A DNA stretch of 64,000 nt from Sphingosinicella microcystinivorans. Lineage in GTDB: Bacteria > Pseudomonadota > Alphaproteobacteria > Sphingomonadales > Sphingomonadaceae. Location: NCBI RefSeq assembly GCF_003634215.1, contig NZ_RBWX01000010.1:186001-250000 (forward strand), written 5' to 3'. Shown piece after piece: positions 45,458 through 54,210 of this stretch. Both the position numbers and the translations under genes were made by a program. Each line of letters opens with the position of its first letter. The first letter of the stretch is position 1. The notes below the pieces were generated by a model. It did not search any database and was not told the DNA's origin. It saw nothing but the letters and a program-made list of their open reading frames with translations.

Positions 45458-45558
45458 AGACTTTCAGAGCCTCCTATGACGCCACAAAGAGGCCGACTGC
45501 GGACGACGCGTGCAAGGGTGCATCAGCGGCGCGCGAGGAGGCAACGGGCGAGAGTAGC

Positions 45559-46440
45559 ATGACAGCGAGATTCTACGGTTCTATTCCAGCACTTGTCACC
45601 CCGTTCCGCGACGGATCGGTAGATTTTGCCACCTTCGAGACTTTTGTGGAGTGGCAGATCGCCGAAGGCAGCACCGGCCTTGTGCCTTGCGGCACCACCG
45701 GCGAATCGGCGACCATGACCATCGACGAGCACAATGCCGTGATCGCGGCCTGCATAAAGGCGGCCGCCGGTCGCGTCCCGGTGATCGCGGGCTGCGGGTC
45801 CAACGACACGGCGTGCGCGGTTTCGCACGTCCGCCATGCCGAGAAGGCGGGTGCGGATGCGGCGCTCGTTGTCAGCCCCTATTACAACAGGCCCAGTCAG
45901 GAAGGCCTCTATCAGCACTTCAAGGCGGTGGCCGAGGCGACCAGCCTGCCGATCATCCTCTACAACATTCCCGGACGCAGCGTCGTCGACATCGCGCCTG
46001 CAACGATGAAGCGGCTTTCCGAGATTCCGAACATTGTCGGCGTCAAGGATGCGACGGGTGTGCTTCAGCGCATTTCGGAGCAGCGCCTTTCCTGCGGCAC
46101 GGACTTCATCCAGCTTTCGGGCAACGACGACATGACGCTCGGCATCATGGCTTCGGGCGGGCAGGGCTGCATCTCGGTGACGGCGAACGTCGCCCCGCGC
46201 CTGTGCGCCGAATTCCAGACCGCCTGCCGCGAAAACCGCTGGAACGATGCGCTTGCGCTTCAGGACCGGCTGTTTCCGTTGCACGCGGGTCTCTTCTCGG
46301 ACGCAAGCCCCGGACCCGCGAAATATGCGCTTTCGAAGCTCGGCAAGCTGCGCGAAGAGCTGCGTTTGCCGATGGTTCCGGCCGGAGAGGCCGCGCGGCG
46401 CATTGTGGATGCTGCGATGGCCCATGCCGGGATCTGCTGA
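45559..46440 (+). CDS. dapA: 4-hydroxy-tetrahydrodipicolinate synthase
   Basis: A 293-residue TIM-barrel enzyme of lysine and diaminopimelate synthesis. It has [30 protein letters not shown] (phosphate and substrate region), [18 protein letters not shown] with the active Tyr, and the Schiff-base lysine in [14 protein letters not shown]. The stop overlaps the smpB start (TGATG). It diverges from the transglycosylase gene. Confidence 0.96.
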   Translation: MTARFYGSIPALVTPFRDGSVDFATFETFVEWQIAEGSTGLVPCGTTGESATMTIDEHNAVIAACIKAAAGRVPVIAGCGSNDTACAVSHVRHAEKAGADAALVVSPYYNRPSQEGLYQHFKAVAEATSLPIILYNIPGRSVVDIAPATMKRLSEIPNIVGVKDATGVLQRISEQRLSCGTDFIQLSGNDDMTLGIMASGGQGCISVTANVAPRLCAEFQTACRENRWNDALALQDRLFPLHAGLFSDASPGPAKYALSKLGKLREELRLPMVPAGEAARRIVDAAMAHAGIC

Positions 46441-46925
46441 TGGTGCGCCCGCAACGGGCAGGCAGCTTCAGCAAGGTCAAGACCGTCGCTGAAAACCGCA
46501 AGGCCCGCTACGAATATGCGATAGAAGACGTGTTCGAGGCCGGTATCGCGCTGACCGGCACCGAGGTGAAATCGCTGCGCTTCGGCGAGGGTACGATCGC
46601 GGAGTCCTATGCCGAGGTGAACGGCGAGGAGGTGTGGCTCATCAACGCCAATATCCCCGAATTCAGCCATGGCAACCGCTTCAACCACGAGCCGCGGCGC
46701 CCTCGCAAGCTGCTGCTGCACAGCCGCGAAATCGCCAAGCTGCACGGCGCCGTCTCCCGGCAAGGGATGACATTGGTGCCGCTCTCCATATATTTCAACG
46801 AACGGGGTCGTGCGAAGGTCGAACTGGCGCTCGCCAAAGGCAAGAAGCTGCACGACAAGCGGGCGACAGAGCGCGACCGGGACTGGAAGCGCGATCAGGC
46901 ACGCATCCTCCGGGATCGCGGTTAG
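46440..46925 (+). CDS. smpB: SsrA-binding protein SmpB
   Basis: A 161-residue partner of tmRNA in trans-translation. The family blocks are [39 protein letters not shown], and the tail [18 protein letters not shown], which inserts in the mRNA channel. It overlaps the dapA stop. No ssrA RNA is seen in the window. Confidence 0.96.
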   Translation: MVRPQRAGSFSKVKTVAENRKARYEYAIEDVFEAGIALTGTEVKSLRFGEGTIAESYAEVNGEEVWLINANIPEFSHGNRFNHEPRRPRKLLLHSREIAKLHGAVSRQGMTLVPLSIYFNERGRAKVELALAKGKKLHDKRATERDRDWKRDQARILRDRG

Positions 46926-46935
46926 GGTTTTTTGA

Positions 46936-47511
46936 ATGCGGCTCATCAAGTGGCTGAAGGAAAAGCGCCCCTCGCGAGAGGCGATGCTGGAAAACCGCTG
47001 GATTCGGCCGTTCGCCAACACCATCGGCAATCCGGTCATCTGGCATTTCAACCGTAAGTCGGTGGCGCGGGGCGTGGCGCTCGGCATGTTCTTCGGGCTC
47101 TCAATCCCCTTCGCGCAGGCGCCCGCCGCGGCACTCTTCGCCGTGCCGTGCCGCGCGAACCTGCCTGTTGCGGCGTTTGTCACCTTCATCTCGAATCCGC
47201 TGACCACACCCTTCATCGCCATCGGGGCGTACCAGATCGGCGTGTGGGTTCTGAACCGGCAGGACGGTGGCCTGCTGGCGAACATGACCGCCGATCATTG
47301 GGCAGAAGACCTGATGGTGGTGGTGACGAACGCGCCGCTGCCGCTTGCGATCGGCCTGTTCATTATCGCGACGTTCGGCGCGGTGATCGGCTACCTCGGC
47401 ATTCATGGTATATGGCGCCTGTGGATTCACCAGCGGATGGAAGCCCGCCGGAAGCGGGAAGCGCGGCGGACGGGAGACGGTGATGGGCGAGTTCCGGGAA
47501 AAGCTGGTTGA
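46936..47511 (+). CDS. DUF2062 membrane protein
   Basis: A 191-residue protein with the DUF2062 pattern SVARGVALGMFFGLSIPFAQ, ANLPVAAFVTFISNPLTTPF and a second helical pair (VTNAPLPLAIGLFIIATFGA). The tail is basic (RRKREARRTG). The function is unknown. It follows smpB by 10 bases and overlaps the oxidoreductase gene by 29 bp. Confidence 0.85.
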   Translation: MRLIKWLKEKRPSREAMLENRWIRPFANTIGNPVIWHFNRKSVARGVALGMFFGLSIPFAQAPAAALFAVPCRANLPVAAFVTFISNPLTTPFIAIGAYQIGVWVLNRQDGGLLANMTADHWAEDLMVVVTNAPLPLAIGLFIIATFGAVIGYLGIHGIWRLWIHQRMEARRKREARRTGDGDGRVPGKAG

Positions 47512-48127
47512 AACCAAGAAGGCGTGGGCGCGAGCCGGTCGCCTGCTGACGGGCAAGACCGCCGAACACGGCGTCGACCGCCTGCCCCCGGGGCAGCGGC
47601 TTGTCGAAAACTGGCCCGTGCTGGACCTCGGCATTCAACCTGATGTGCCGAAGGCGGACTGGCAGCTTGTAATCGACGGTGCTGTCGAAAACCCCGTGAC
47701 GTGGGATTGGGACGCGTTCCTCGCACAGCCGCAGGTGGAGGATGTCTCCGACATCCACTGCGTGACGCAGTGGTCTCGCTACGACAATCGCTGGAACGGC
47801 GTGTCGACACGCCATATCGCCGATATTGTGAAGCCGCTCGGCGGGGTGAAGCACGTGCTCTTCACCAGCTATGACGGTTACACGACGAATGTCGAATACG
47901 CGCATTTCCTCGAAGAGGACTGCCTCGTCGCGCACACGCACGACGGCGCGCCGATCAGTCGTGAACATGGTGGCCCGGCGCGGCTGGTGATTCCGCGCTA
48001 CTATTTCTGGAAGAGCCCCAAGTGGGTGAAACGCATCACGTTCTCCCTAGAAGACAAGCCGGGCTTTTGGGAGGTTCGCGGCTATCACAATCTTGGCGAT
48101 CCCTGGCTGGAACAGCGCTACAGTTAA
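47483..48127 (+). CDS. Molybdopterin-dependent oxidoreductase (YuiH/sulfite-oxidase fold)
   Basis: A 214-residue protein of the sulfite oxidase family, without a signal peptide and so probably cytosolic. The molybdenum-coordinating cysteine is Cys93 in DIHCVTQWSRYDNRWNGV. The C-terminal cofactor region includes HGGPARLVIPRYYFWKSPKW. The ATG at 47483 lies inside the previous gene. It would need molybdenum cofactor, which links it in function to modABC. The substrate is unknown. Confidence 0.88.
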   Translation: MGEFREKLVETKKAWARAGRLLTGKTAEHGVDRLPPGQRLVENWPVLDLGIQPDVPKADWQLVIDGAVENPVTWDWDAFLAQPQVEDVSDIHCVTQWSRYDNRWNGVSTRHIADIVKPLGGVKHVLFTSYDGYTTNVEYAHFLEEDCLVAHTHDGAPISREHGGPARLVIPRYYFWKSPKWVKRITFSLEDKPGFWEVRGYHNLGDPWLEQRYS

Positions 48128-48231
48128 ACGTTCGTATAACGGAGTCGGCTGTTCATCGAATGGCAGCATCGCACGTGCGCGCGCGCAGGATAGGCTTCCG
48201 GCATGCTCATCCGTTTCAGGGACTGCCAATC

Positions 48232-50265
48232 ATGAAGATCATTTTCCTTTGCGCTGCCTCGGCGGCGGCGCTTCTCGCTGCGCCTGCGATCGCTGCTGAC
48301 ACGCCCGAGATTGCGCCTTGGGGTTTCGACGAAGCAGGCATGGACCGCAGCATTGCGCCTGGCGACGACTTCCTTGGCTACGGCGGCGGCACATATCTGC
48401 GTCAGCTCGAAATTCCGGCGGACCGTTCGAACTACGGCATGTTCACGAAGCTGCGCGACCTTAGCCAGGAACGAACGCGCGAGATCATTCAGACCGCCGC
48501 CGCCAGTCACGACGGGCCGGGCTCCACCGGGCAGAAAGTCGGCGACTATTACGCAAGCTTCCTCGACGAAGCGGCGATCGAGGCGAAAGGCCTGGCACCG
48601 ATCAAGGCCGATCTCGATGCAGTGGCGGCGATCAAATCCGAACACGCATTTGCCGCTGCCCTTGGCGCTGCCCTGCGCAGCTACGGTCCGTCGCCGTTCG
48701 TCTATTATGTCAATCAGGACGAGAAGGCGCCGGACCATTATATACCGGTCTTCGTGCAGGGCGGCATTGGCCTGCCGGACCGGGACTACTATCTCGTCGA
48801 CAAGCCGGCCTATGTAGAGGCGCGGGAGGCGTATAAGACGCACATTGCACGCATATTCATGCTTGCGGGCACACCTGCTGCTGATGCGGCGAAGAAGGCT
48901 GCTTCCATCTACGACCTCGAACACAAGTTCGCAGAGGTGCATTGGACAGTTGTCGACAGTCGCGACTCCGACAAGACTTATAACAAGTGGACGAAGGCGG
49001 ACTTCACCGCAAAAGCGCCCGGTTTTGACTGGAACGCCTTCTTCACTGCCGCCGGGCTCGGCAGTCAGAACGAATATATCGTGAACCAGCCGAGCAGCTT
49101 CGCGGGTATGGCGAAGATCATCGGCGAGGCCGATGTGGCCACGCTTCGGGACTGGTTGACCTTCAAGACGCTGAAGGACGCCGCGCCGCTTCTGCCCAAG
49201 GCGTTTGTGGACGAGAACTTCGCTTTCGAGGGGACGACACTGTCTGGCACGCCCGAGATCCAGCCACGCTGGAAAAGAGGCGTCGATGCGGTGAACAACG
49301 CGCTCGGCGAGGCGGTGGGCAAACTTTACGTTGCCAAATACTTCACGCCGGAAGCGAAGGCGCAGGCGGACGAGCTGGTCCGTAACCTCATCGCGGCAAT
49401 GGACGCGCGGATTGCAAACCTTGCATGGATGACCCCTGAAACCAAGGTGAAGGCGCGTGCCAAGCTCGCGGCTTTCAAGCCCAAGATCGGCTATCCTGTG
49501 AAGTGGGTCGACTATTCCGCTCTCAATATCGTGCCAGGCGATGCCGTCGGCAATGCGAAGCGTGCCGCGGTATTTGAATATGATCGCAATCTCGCCAAAC
49601 TCGGCAAGCCCATCGATCGCGACGAATGGTTCATGACTCCGCAGACGGTGAACGCCTACGCGAACCCGACGATGAACGAGGTGGTGTTTCCCGCGGCGAT
49701 CCTGCAGCCGCCTTTCTTTGACCCGAATGCCGACCCCGCGGTGAATTACGGCGGGATCGGTGCGGTGATCGGCCATGAGATCACCCACCACTTCGACGAT
49801 CAGGGCCGCAAGTACGACCCCACCGGCAAGCTTGCCGACTGGTGGACGCCCGAAGACGTGAAGCGTTTCAAGGTCTACACGGACCAAGTGGTTGCGCAGT
49901 ACGGCGCCTACGAGCCGCTTCCCGGCGCGCACATCAACGGGGAACTCACGCTTGGCGAGAACATCGCCGACATCGCGGGGCTCACCGTCGCCTACGATGC
50001 CTACAAGGCGTCGCTCGGCGGCAAGGCTGCGCCGGTGCTGGGCGGCTTCACCGGCGATCAACGCTTCTTCCTGGGATACTCGCAGATATGGCGGCAGAAA
50101 TATCGCGACGCCCAGCTCCAGCAGCAACTCGCGACAGACCCGCACACGCCCGGCAACTGGCGACCGACGGCCGTGCGCAACCTCGATGCCTGGTATCCGG
50201 CGTTCGGCGCGAAGCCCGGCCAGAAGCTCTACCTGCCTGAAGATCAACGCATCCGCATCTGGTAA
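48232..50265 (+). CDS. M13-family metalloendopeptidase (neprilysin-like)
   Basis: A 677-residue exported zinc peptidase. The signal peptide ends near AIAADT. The active site is AVIGHEITHHFDDQGRKYD (HExxH), the third zinc ligand is in LGENIADIAG, and substrate-binding residues are in NAYANPTMNEVVFPA. An upstream in-frame start would lie in the preceding gene. It is the last core gene before tRNA-Pro. Confidence 0.93.
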   Translation: MKIIFLCAASAAALLAAPAIAADTPEIAPWGFDEAGMDRSIAPGDDFLGYGGGTYLRQLEIPADRSNYGMFTKLRDLSQERTREIIQTAAASHDGPGSTGQKVGDYYASFLDEAAIEAKGLAPIKADLDAVAAIKSEHAFAAALGAALRSYGPSPFVYYVNQDEKAPDHYIPVFVQGGIGLPDRDYYLVDKPAYVEAREAYKTHIARIFMLAGTPAADAAKKAASIYDLEHKFAEVHWTVVDSRDSDKTYNKWTKADFTAKAPGFDWNAFFTAAGLGSQNEYIVNQPSSFAGMAKIIGEADVATLRDWLTFKTLKDAAPLLPKAFVDENFAFEGTTLSGTPEIQPRWKRGVDAVNNALGEAVGKLYVAKYFTPEAKAQADELVRNLIAAMDARIANLAWMTPETKVKARAKLAAFKPKIGYPVKWVDYSALNIVPGDAVGNAKRAAVFEYDRNLAKLGKPIDRDEWFMTPQTVNAYANPTMNEVVFPAAILQPPFFDPNADPAVNYGGIGAVIGHEITHHFDDQGRKYDPTGKLADWWTPEDVKRFKVYTDQVVAQYGAYEPLPGAHINGELTLGENIADIAGLTVAYDAYKASLGGKAAPVLGGFTGDQRFFLGYSQIWRQKYRDAQLQQQLATDPHTPGNWRPTAVRNLDAWYPAFGAKPGQKLYLPEDQRIRIW

Positions 50266-50278
50266 ATCCTTGACGCGG

Positions 50279-50306
50279 GGAAGCCGTCCAGCCATGGACG
50301 GCTTCC
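50279..50306 (+). terminator. Strong hairpin between the M13 gene and tRNA-Pro
   Basis: A perfect 12-bp stem (GGAAGCCGTCCA and its complement) with a GCCA loop, 13 bases after the peptidase stop and 5 bases before the tRNA. It has no T run. It may end the peptidase transcript or mark tRNA 5' processing. Confidence 0.55.
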
Positions 50307-50311
50307 GGCGT

Positions 50312-50388
<77 letters not shown>

Positions 50389-50426
50389 ACTCATTTTTAT
50401 TGTTTATTTTCAGAGCGTTAAGCGGT

Positions 50427-50456
50427 GGTGCCCAAAATTTCTTGGGCACCTTTTTT
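50427..50456 (+). terminator. Intrinsic terminator downstream of tRNA-Pro
   Basis: GGTGCCCAA and TTGGGCACC form a 9-bp stem with a 6-base loop, followed by TTTTTT. It lies 38 bases after the tRNA end and probably ends its transcript, or insulates the island. Confidence 0.85.
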
Positions 50457-50509
50457 GGGCACTTTTCCCCGGCATCAAGGGCGCGTGCGTCAGTGTCGGG
50501 TCCTCTCCG

Positions 50510-51253
50510 CTAGTCGGTCGTGCGTGCGCGGTCTTGCACAAGCGCGCGGATTAGCTGCCGTAGCATTTCCTTGGCTTCGCGAATTTCCAATTCTTGCGGC
50601 AGCTTTGGTAGGGCGTGGCGGTAGGTATGGGCGGTTTCCTTGAAATGCTTTAGGCGCTCGGGCTCCACCCAGCCAGTTGCCGCTAATGCTTCCCACTTTT
50701 TTCGGTTGTCACCATCGGGCATGACCGAATTGCGGATGTATTCGAGCGCAACGTACAACAAGCGGTAGTCATCTCCGGCGCTACCAAATACAGCGCAAGC
50801 GGCGTCAAAATCATCGTCCTTTGCTCGTAACTCTAGAATGCGCTCAGTCAGACTGGGCACACGAATAGGCGCTTGGCCGTTGACGGTAATTTGAACCTTT
50901 CCTGCGCGGGCTCGAACAACAGCAGTTTGAGGTTCGATTGTGGCGCTAATTCCTAGAGACCCGCCGGTTTCTGACAGCTCTTCGAAATAGGGGCCAAGAT
51001 GAACCGGCTGATACGAGGGTATAGCAATAGCGAGGGACGTATTGGCGTCTTTGAGGAATGCGCGGGTCTGCGCGCGACCGTCCATATGTCCCGACGCATT
51101 GATTGCACCGATCATTGATAGGAAGGGGTGCGGCTTGGCGTCGGTGCCGTACTGCGTCCACCGCACCTCTCTGCCCAGTTCCTCCCCGAGTGCTTGGATA
51201 TCGAAACGGTGGCCTTCGAGCGACGCTCGCCAGCGATCATGAGGTCTCGTCAT
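50510..51253 (-). CDS. Hypothetical protein, first gene of the accessory region
   Basis: A 247-residue soluble protein that I do not recognise. Its C-terminal third has the helical pattern ALEYIRNSVMPDGDNRKKWE followed by RLKHFKETAHTYRHAL, which occurs in island-borne hypotheticals. Base composition is less GC-rich than the core genes. It is the last of three minus-strand genes that may be read from the LexA-type box near 51,990, although 147 bp separate it from the middle gene. Confidence 0.65.
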   Translation of the reverse strand: MTRPHDRWRASLEGHRFDIQALGEELGREVRWTQYGTDAKPHPFLSMIGAINASGHMDGRAQTRAFLKDANTSLAIAIPSYQPVHLGPYFEELSETGGSLGISATIEPQTAVVRARAGKVQITVNGQAPIRVPSLTERILELRAKDDDFDAACAVFGSAGDDYRLLYVALEYIRNSVMPDGDNRKKWEALAATGWVEPERLKHFKETAHTYRHALPKLPQELEIREAKEMLRQLIRALVQDRARTTD

Positions 51254-51400
51254 AGCTTCTTACCATAACGCCCCCGAAGCCATCACGGCACTGTCAAAAC
51301 ACCCCCTCAAAACGCCGCAAGAACACGCGAGGAGCCCTCGGGGTAGGTAGGACTACCTGACGCCGCGTTTCGTTCGTCCTTGCCTCATTTCGGCAGGGTT

Positions 51401-51772
51401 TTACGGGCGAAATTGACCGTCTGGCGCCAACGCCGCCTCCCGCTTCCTTCGGTGCCCCCTCGCGACCGCCTCAAACACCTCGGGCGTCTCTCCCATTCCC
51501 ACGCTTCGCATGATGGCGTTCCGGCACCCGCGCAGCCGCGTGCCCTGAACGTAGCGCGCCGCGTCCACATCGTAACCGCTATGCCCCTCGTAGCTGAGGT
51601 ACTTCCAGAACTCATCGTAGGGCAGCCGGTTGCCGTCACTCTGGCTGAACAGGTACGCGAGGCAGAACCGCAGCGCGAACGTCGGCCGGGGCTTCTCGCC
51701 GGTGTATTCGCCGATAGCCTCGTCCAGCGCCACGACGGCCTTGTAGATCATCTGTTCGCGGGTGAACGGCAT
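51401..51772 (-). CDS. Hypothetical protein
   Basis: A 123-residue protein, unrecognised. It is mostly helical (FTREQMIYKAVVALDEAIGE, FALRFCLAYLFSQSDGNRL) with a basic C-terminus. It follows the 62-residue gene by 15 bases, so they are probably co-transcribed. A short 6-bp hairpin (AGGTAG/CTACCT, 51345-51358) lies after its stop without a T run. Confidence 0.6.
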   Translation of the reverse strand: MPFTREQMIYKAVVALDEAIGEYTGEKPRPTFALRFCLAYLFSQSDGNRLPYDEFWKYLSYEGHSGYDVDAARYVQGTRLRGCRNAIMRSVGMGETPEVFEAVARGHRRKREAALAPDGQFRP

Positions 51773-51787
51773 GGCGCCGACGGTGAG

Positions 51788-51976
51788 CTAGATGGGCAAC
51801 CGAAGTTGGTTTCGGTCTACCTCGGGCACGCCGTCCAGCCGCCGCACGACACTTTCGGCTAGCGCCTTCGCGGCATCCTTCCGGGCACCTTCGCTGTGCG
51901 TTGAGAGCCCGATGCGGGCACCGAGGGGCGCGGTGAGGAGTAGCGTGGCGAGTTCGGTGGGATCGATTCGGGACAT
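51788..51976 (-). CDS. Small hypothetical protein behind a LexA-type box
   Basis: A 62-residue protein starting MSRIDPTELATLLLTAPLGA. A start 9 codons upstream would lie within the GAAC-N7-GAAC box and is not favoured. It resembles the small DUF6771-type proteins of sphingomonads in its N-terminal pattern, but I cannot confirm this. It heads a minus-strand run with the 51401 gene. Confidence 0.6.
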   Translation of the reverse strand: MSRIDPTELATLLLTAPLGARIGLSTHSEGARKDAAKALAESVVRRLDGVPEVDRNQLRLPI

Positions 51977-51986
51977 GGGCCAAAGA

Positions 51987-52001
51987 GAACATAAGCGGAA
52001 C
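51987..52001. promoter_or_regulatory. LexA-type box (GAAC-N7-GAAC)
   Basis: GAACATAAGCGGAAC, equal to GTTC-N7-GTTC on the minus strand, the LexA-box layout of alphaproteobacteria. It ends 11 bases upstream of the 51788-51976 start. Sixteen of 18 bases, including flanks, match the box at 55085. Confidence 0.65.
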
Positions 52002-52089
52002 ATTCTTGCAACGGCCCTCTATCGAAGGCGCGACGGGCGGAGTAGGTGGAGGCCCTGAAGGTTCACCGATAGCCCCCGAAAGTTCCGCC

Positions 52090-52428
52090 GTGTTCGCCGC
52101 TGCCCTCATCCTCTCTTGCATCGCTCCTTCGGTCCACGACGGGGACAGCCTGCGATGCCAGGGCGAACGGGTCCGGCTGGTGGGCATTGATGCTCCTGAG
52201 ATGGCCGACAGTCCCCGTTGCAAGGATGGCCGAAGGGCGCGTTCGGATTGCCATGAGGGCCGTGCGGTGACGTCGAGGGACTTGCTGCGGTCGCTGACGC
52301 GCGGCGAAGTGCGCTGCACGGTGACAGGGCGGGACACTTACGGCCGGGTGCTGGCGCGCTGCGTGTCGGACGGGGTCGACCTCAACAAGGCGATGTTGCG
52401 GGCCGGGATGGCACGCCGCTACAGGTGA
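52090..52428 (+). CDS. SNase-like (thermonuclease family) nuclease
   Basis: A staphylococcal-nuclease-fold protein. Motifs are VHDGDSLRCQGERVRLVGID-APE (the first catalytic Arg and Asp) and TGRDTYGRVLARCVSDGVDL with the second Arg. It ends LNKAMLRAGMARRYR. From a GTG at 52090 it has 112 residues with a short hydrophobic export-like start (FAAALILSC). A TTG at 52006 would add 28 residues without a clear RBS. It probably cleaves DNA or RNA in the periplasm. Confidence 0.8.
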   Translation: MFAAALILSCIAPSVHDGDSLRCQGERVRLVGIDAPEMADSPRCKDGRRARSDCHEGRAVTSRDLLRSLTRGEVRCTVTGRDTYGRVLARCVSDGVDLNKAMLRAGMARRYR

Positions 52429-52462
52429 TTGACTTGGGCAACTTCGGGGGCATGTTGGCGTG

Positions 52463-52819
52463 ATGGGGGATACGCTTCAAATTGTTGGAATATCCGCTGC
52501 CGCTGCCCTAGCCGTCGGGGGCGGGATGATTTCGCTCGCGCTTAAAGAGCCTGCTGTTCAAAAGGTGCTCTCTCGCTGGCTTCTCGTTACCTCGCTCATC
52601 CTTTTCACCCCCGTGCTGATTGCGCTGCACTTCCATGCACAAGGCATGGAGAGTGCCGCCGCTCTGCTAAAGGGAGCGGAGCAGGTGGCTGTTATTCAAG
52701 ACGTGGCTTCGACCCGCTTTGCCAAGGCAATTTGCCTTCTAGTTTTGGCATACTTGGTGGCCTTGCTCTCGTTTTGCTCATGGCTACGAGACGTTAAACG
52801 GGACACCGAAAAGAAATAG
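52463..52819 (+). CDS. Small membrane protein of unknown function
   Basis: A 118-residue protein with three hydrophobic segments (about residues 6-25, 38-58 and 88-107) and a charged tail (RDVKRDTEKK). The ATG at 52463 is used; a GTG one codon earlier is possible. The function is not recognised. It lies between the SNase-like gene and the convergent SRAP gene. Confidence 0.6.
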   Translation: MGDTLQIVGISAAAALAVGGGMISLALKEPAVQKVLSRWLLVTSLILFTPVLIALHFHAQGMESAAALLKGAEQVAVIQDVASTRFAKAICLLVLAYLVALLSFCSWLRDVKRDTEKK

Positions 52820-52834
52820 GCTGGGCAGAAACCC

Positions 52835-53470
52835 CTATGCTGCCGACGTGCGCCGTAACCACGGCTCCGCCGTCCGCTCAATCTCGGTGAGTTCGGCCGG
52901 AAAGGTCCGGTCCTGAAAGCCCCGCACGTCTTCCAGCGAGCCGTGCAGCCAGCGCTCCCACTCATCGGCAAGCAATAGGACCGGCATACGATGATGCACC
53001 GGCGCGACCGCCGCGTTGCAATCGGTCATCAGCCCCGAATAGACCGCGCCCCACTCGTCGCTGTCCTTCCACATGCCCGCCCACGCGAACACCGGCTGGC
53101 CCTTCACCCGAAACCACGTCCGCGTCTTGGCGCCTTGCTCGCCTTCAGCCTCGGCAAAGCTGGTCAGCGGGATCAGGCAGCGGTGTTCTGGACGGTGCGC
53201 GATATGGCGCCACATGAAGCTGGACAGGTCGGCAATGTTGTTCACCGGCTTGGGTTTGATCGGCAGGCCGGTTTTCTTGCTCTTTTGCGGGAGCGGAAAG
53301 CCCCACGTCATCGCCTGTACCACGCGCCCGCCGTCCGCCTCGCGCACCACCATGCCGGGGGCGCCGGGATACACGTCGCCTTGCGCGGCATTGAAGGCGG
53401 TCGGCATCCGAGCCTTGAAGGCGTCGGCGATGTCGGCGGCGCTCACGTTGAGGGTGTAGAGGTTGCACAT
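52835..53470 (-). CDS. SRAP-domain protein (HMCES/YedK family)
   Basis: A 211-residue SOS-response-associated protein that forms a protective crosslink with abasic sites in single-stranded DNA. Catalytic residues are all in place: Cys2 (MCNLY), Asn in PKPVNNIADL (residues 77-78), Glu107 in CLIPLTSFAEAEG, and His159 in PVHHRMPVLL. The length is typical. A second, degenerate SRAP gene lies 730 bp to the right, with a FRG-domain gene between them. Confidence 0.93.
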   Translation of the reverse strand: MCNLYTLNVSAADIADAFKARMPTAFNAAQGDVYPGAPGMVVREADGGRVVQAMTWGFPLPQKSKKTGLPIKPKPVNNIADLSSFMWRHIAHRPEHRCLIPLTSFAEAEGEQGAKTRTWFRVKGQPVFAWAGMWKDSDEWGAVYSGLMTDCNAAVAPVHHRMPVLLLADEWERWLHGSLEDVRGFQDRTFPAELTEIERTAEPWLRRTSAA

Positions 53471-53529
53471 TGCGCTAGCGTATCATGCTTCCGACCGGCA
53501 ACAATGGTCGCCATTGGGGAGGGGGATAG

Positions 53530-54210
53530 ATGTTACAAAGGGGCTGGGGCGTTATTCGCGACTTCATGGAAGTACTAGCCACGAGAGGGCGAAAGAACGC
53601 CATCTATCGGGGGCAGGCTGACGAGAATTGGGCGCTGATCCCTTCGATATTCCGACCAAAAAGCTATGGCATTAAGCATCTTACACGTCTCGGTGATTGG
53701 AAACGACGCGCGAGCAGGTTTGCTTCACCACTGCCCACTGATGACGTAGAGTGGCTCATACTCGCACAGCATTACGGCCTCGCGACGCCCTTACTAGATT
53801 GGACAACCGGCCCTCTCGTCGCCCTGTTTTTTGCGTGTGATGACCGAAAGAACCGTAAGCGAGACGGATGCGTCTGGTGGTCACGTCGAACAGTATTTGA
53901 CGAGGTGGACGACACCATGATGATTGAAGTCTTCAAACCTGTTCGGGAAAGGCCACTCCTGATTAATGCTGTTGGCCGAAATGTCCGCTCTACCGCGCAA
54001 GACAGCCTGCTAAGCCTGCACACCCCCAGCGATTTTCAGACTTTGACGGCGGAACGCATTTTCACGGTAAAAGCGGCTGATAAAGTTGCGACATTGGCGG
54101 CGCTGGAGAAGTTGGGCTTTTCGGGGGAGCGCCTTCACTTTGATATAACAAAGCTGGTCGCACGCTTCAAAGAAGAGATAGCCAGTCAGCGCGTGGGCGC
54201 TACGTACTGA
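53530..54210 (+). CDS. FRG-domain protein
   Basis: A 226-residue protein with the FRG signature NAIYRGQADENWALIPSIFR (residues 24-43) and the accompanying block AQHYGLATPLLDWTTGPLVA. The domain is found in phage- and island-associated proteins of unknown activity. GAGGGGGA is 4 to 5 bases before the ATG. Base composition is clearly lower in GC than its neighbours. The 3' end overlaps the degenerate SRAP gene by 11 bp on the other strand. Confidence 0.82.
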   Translation: MLQRGWGVIRDFMEVLATRGRKNAIYRGQADENWALIPSIFRPKSYGIKHLTRLGDWKRRASRFASPLPTDDVEWLILAQHYGLATPLLDWTTGPLVALFFACDDRKNRKRDGCVWWSRRTVFDEVDDTMMIEVFKPVRERPLLINAVGRNVRSTAQDSLLSLHTPSDFQTLTAERIFTVKAADKVATLAALEKLGFSGERLHFDITKLVARFKEEIASQRVGATY

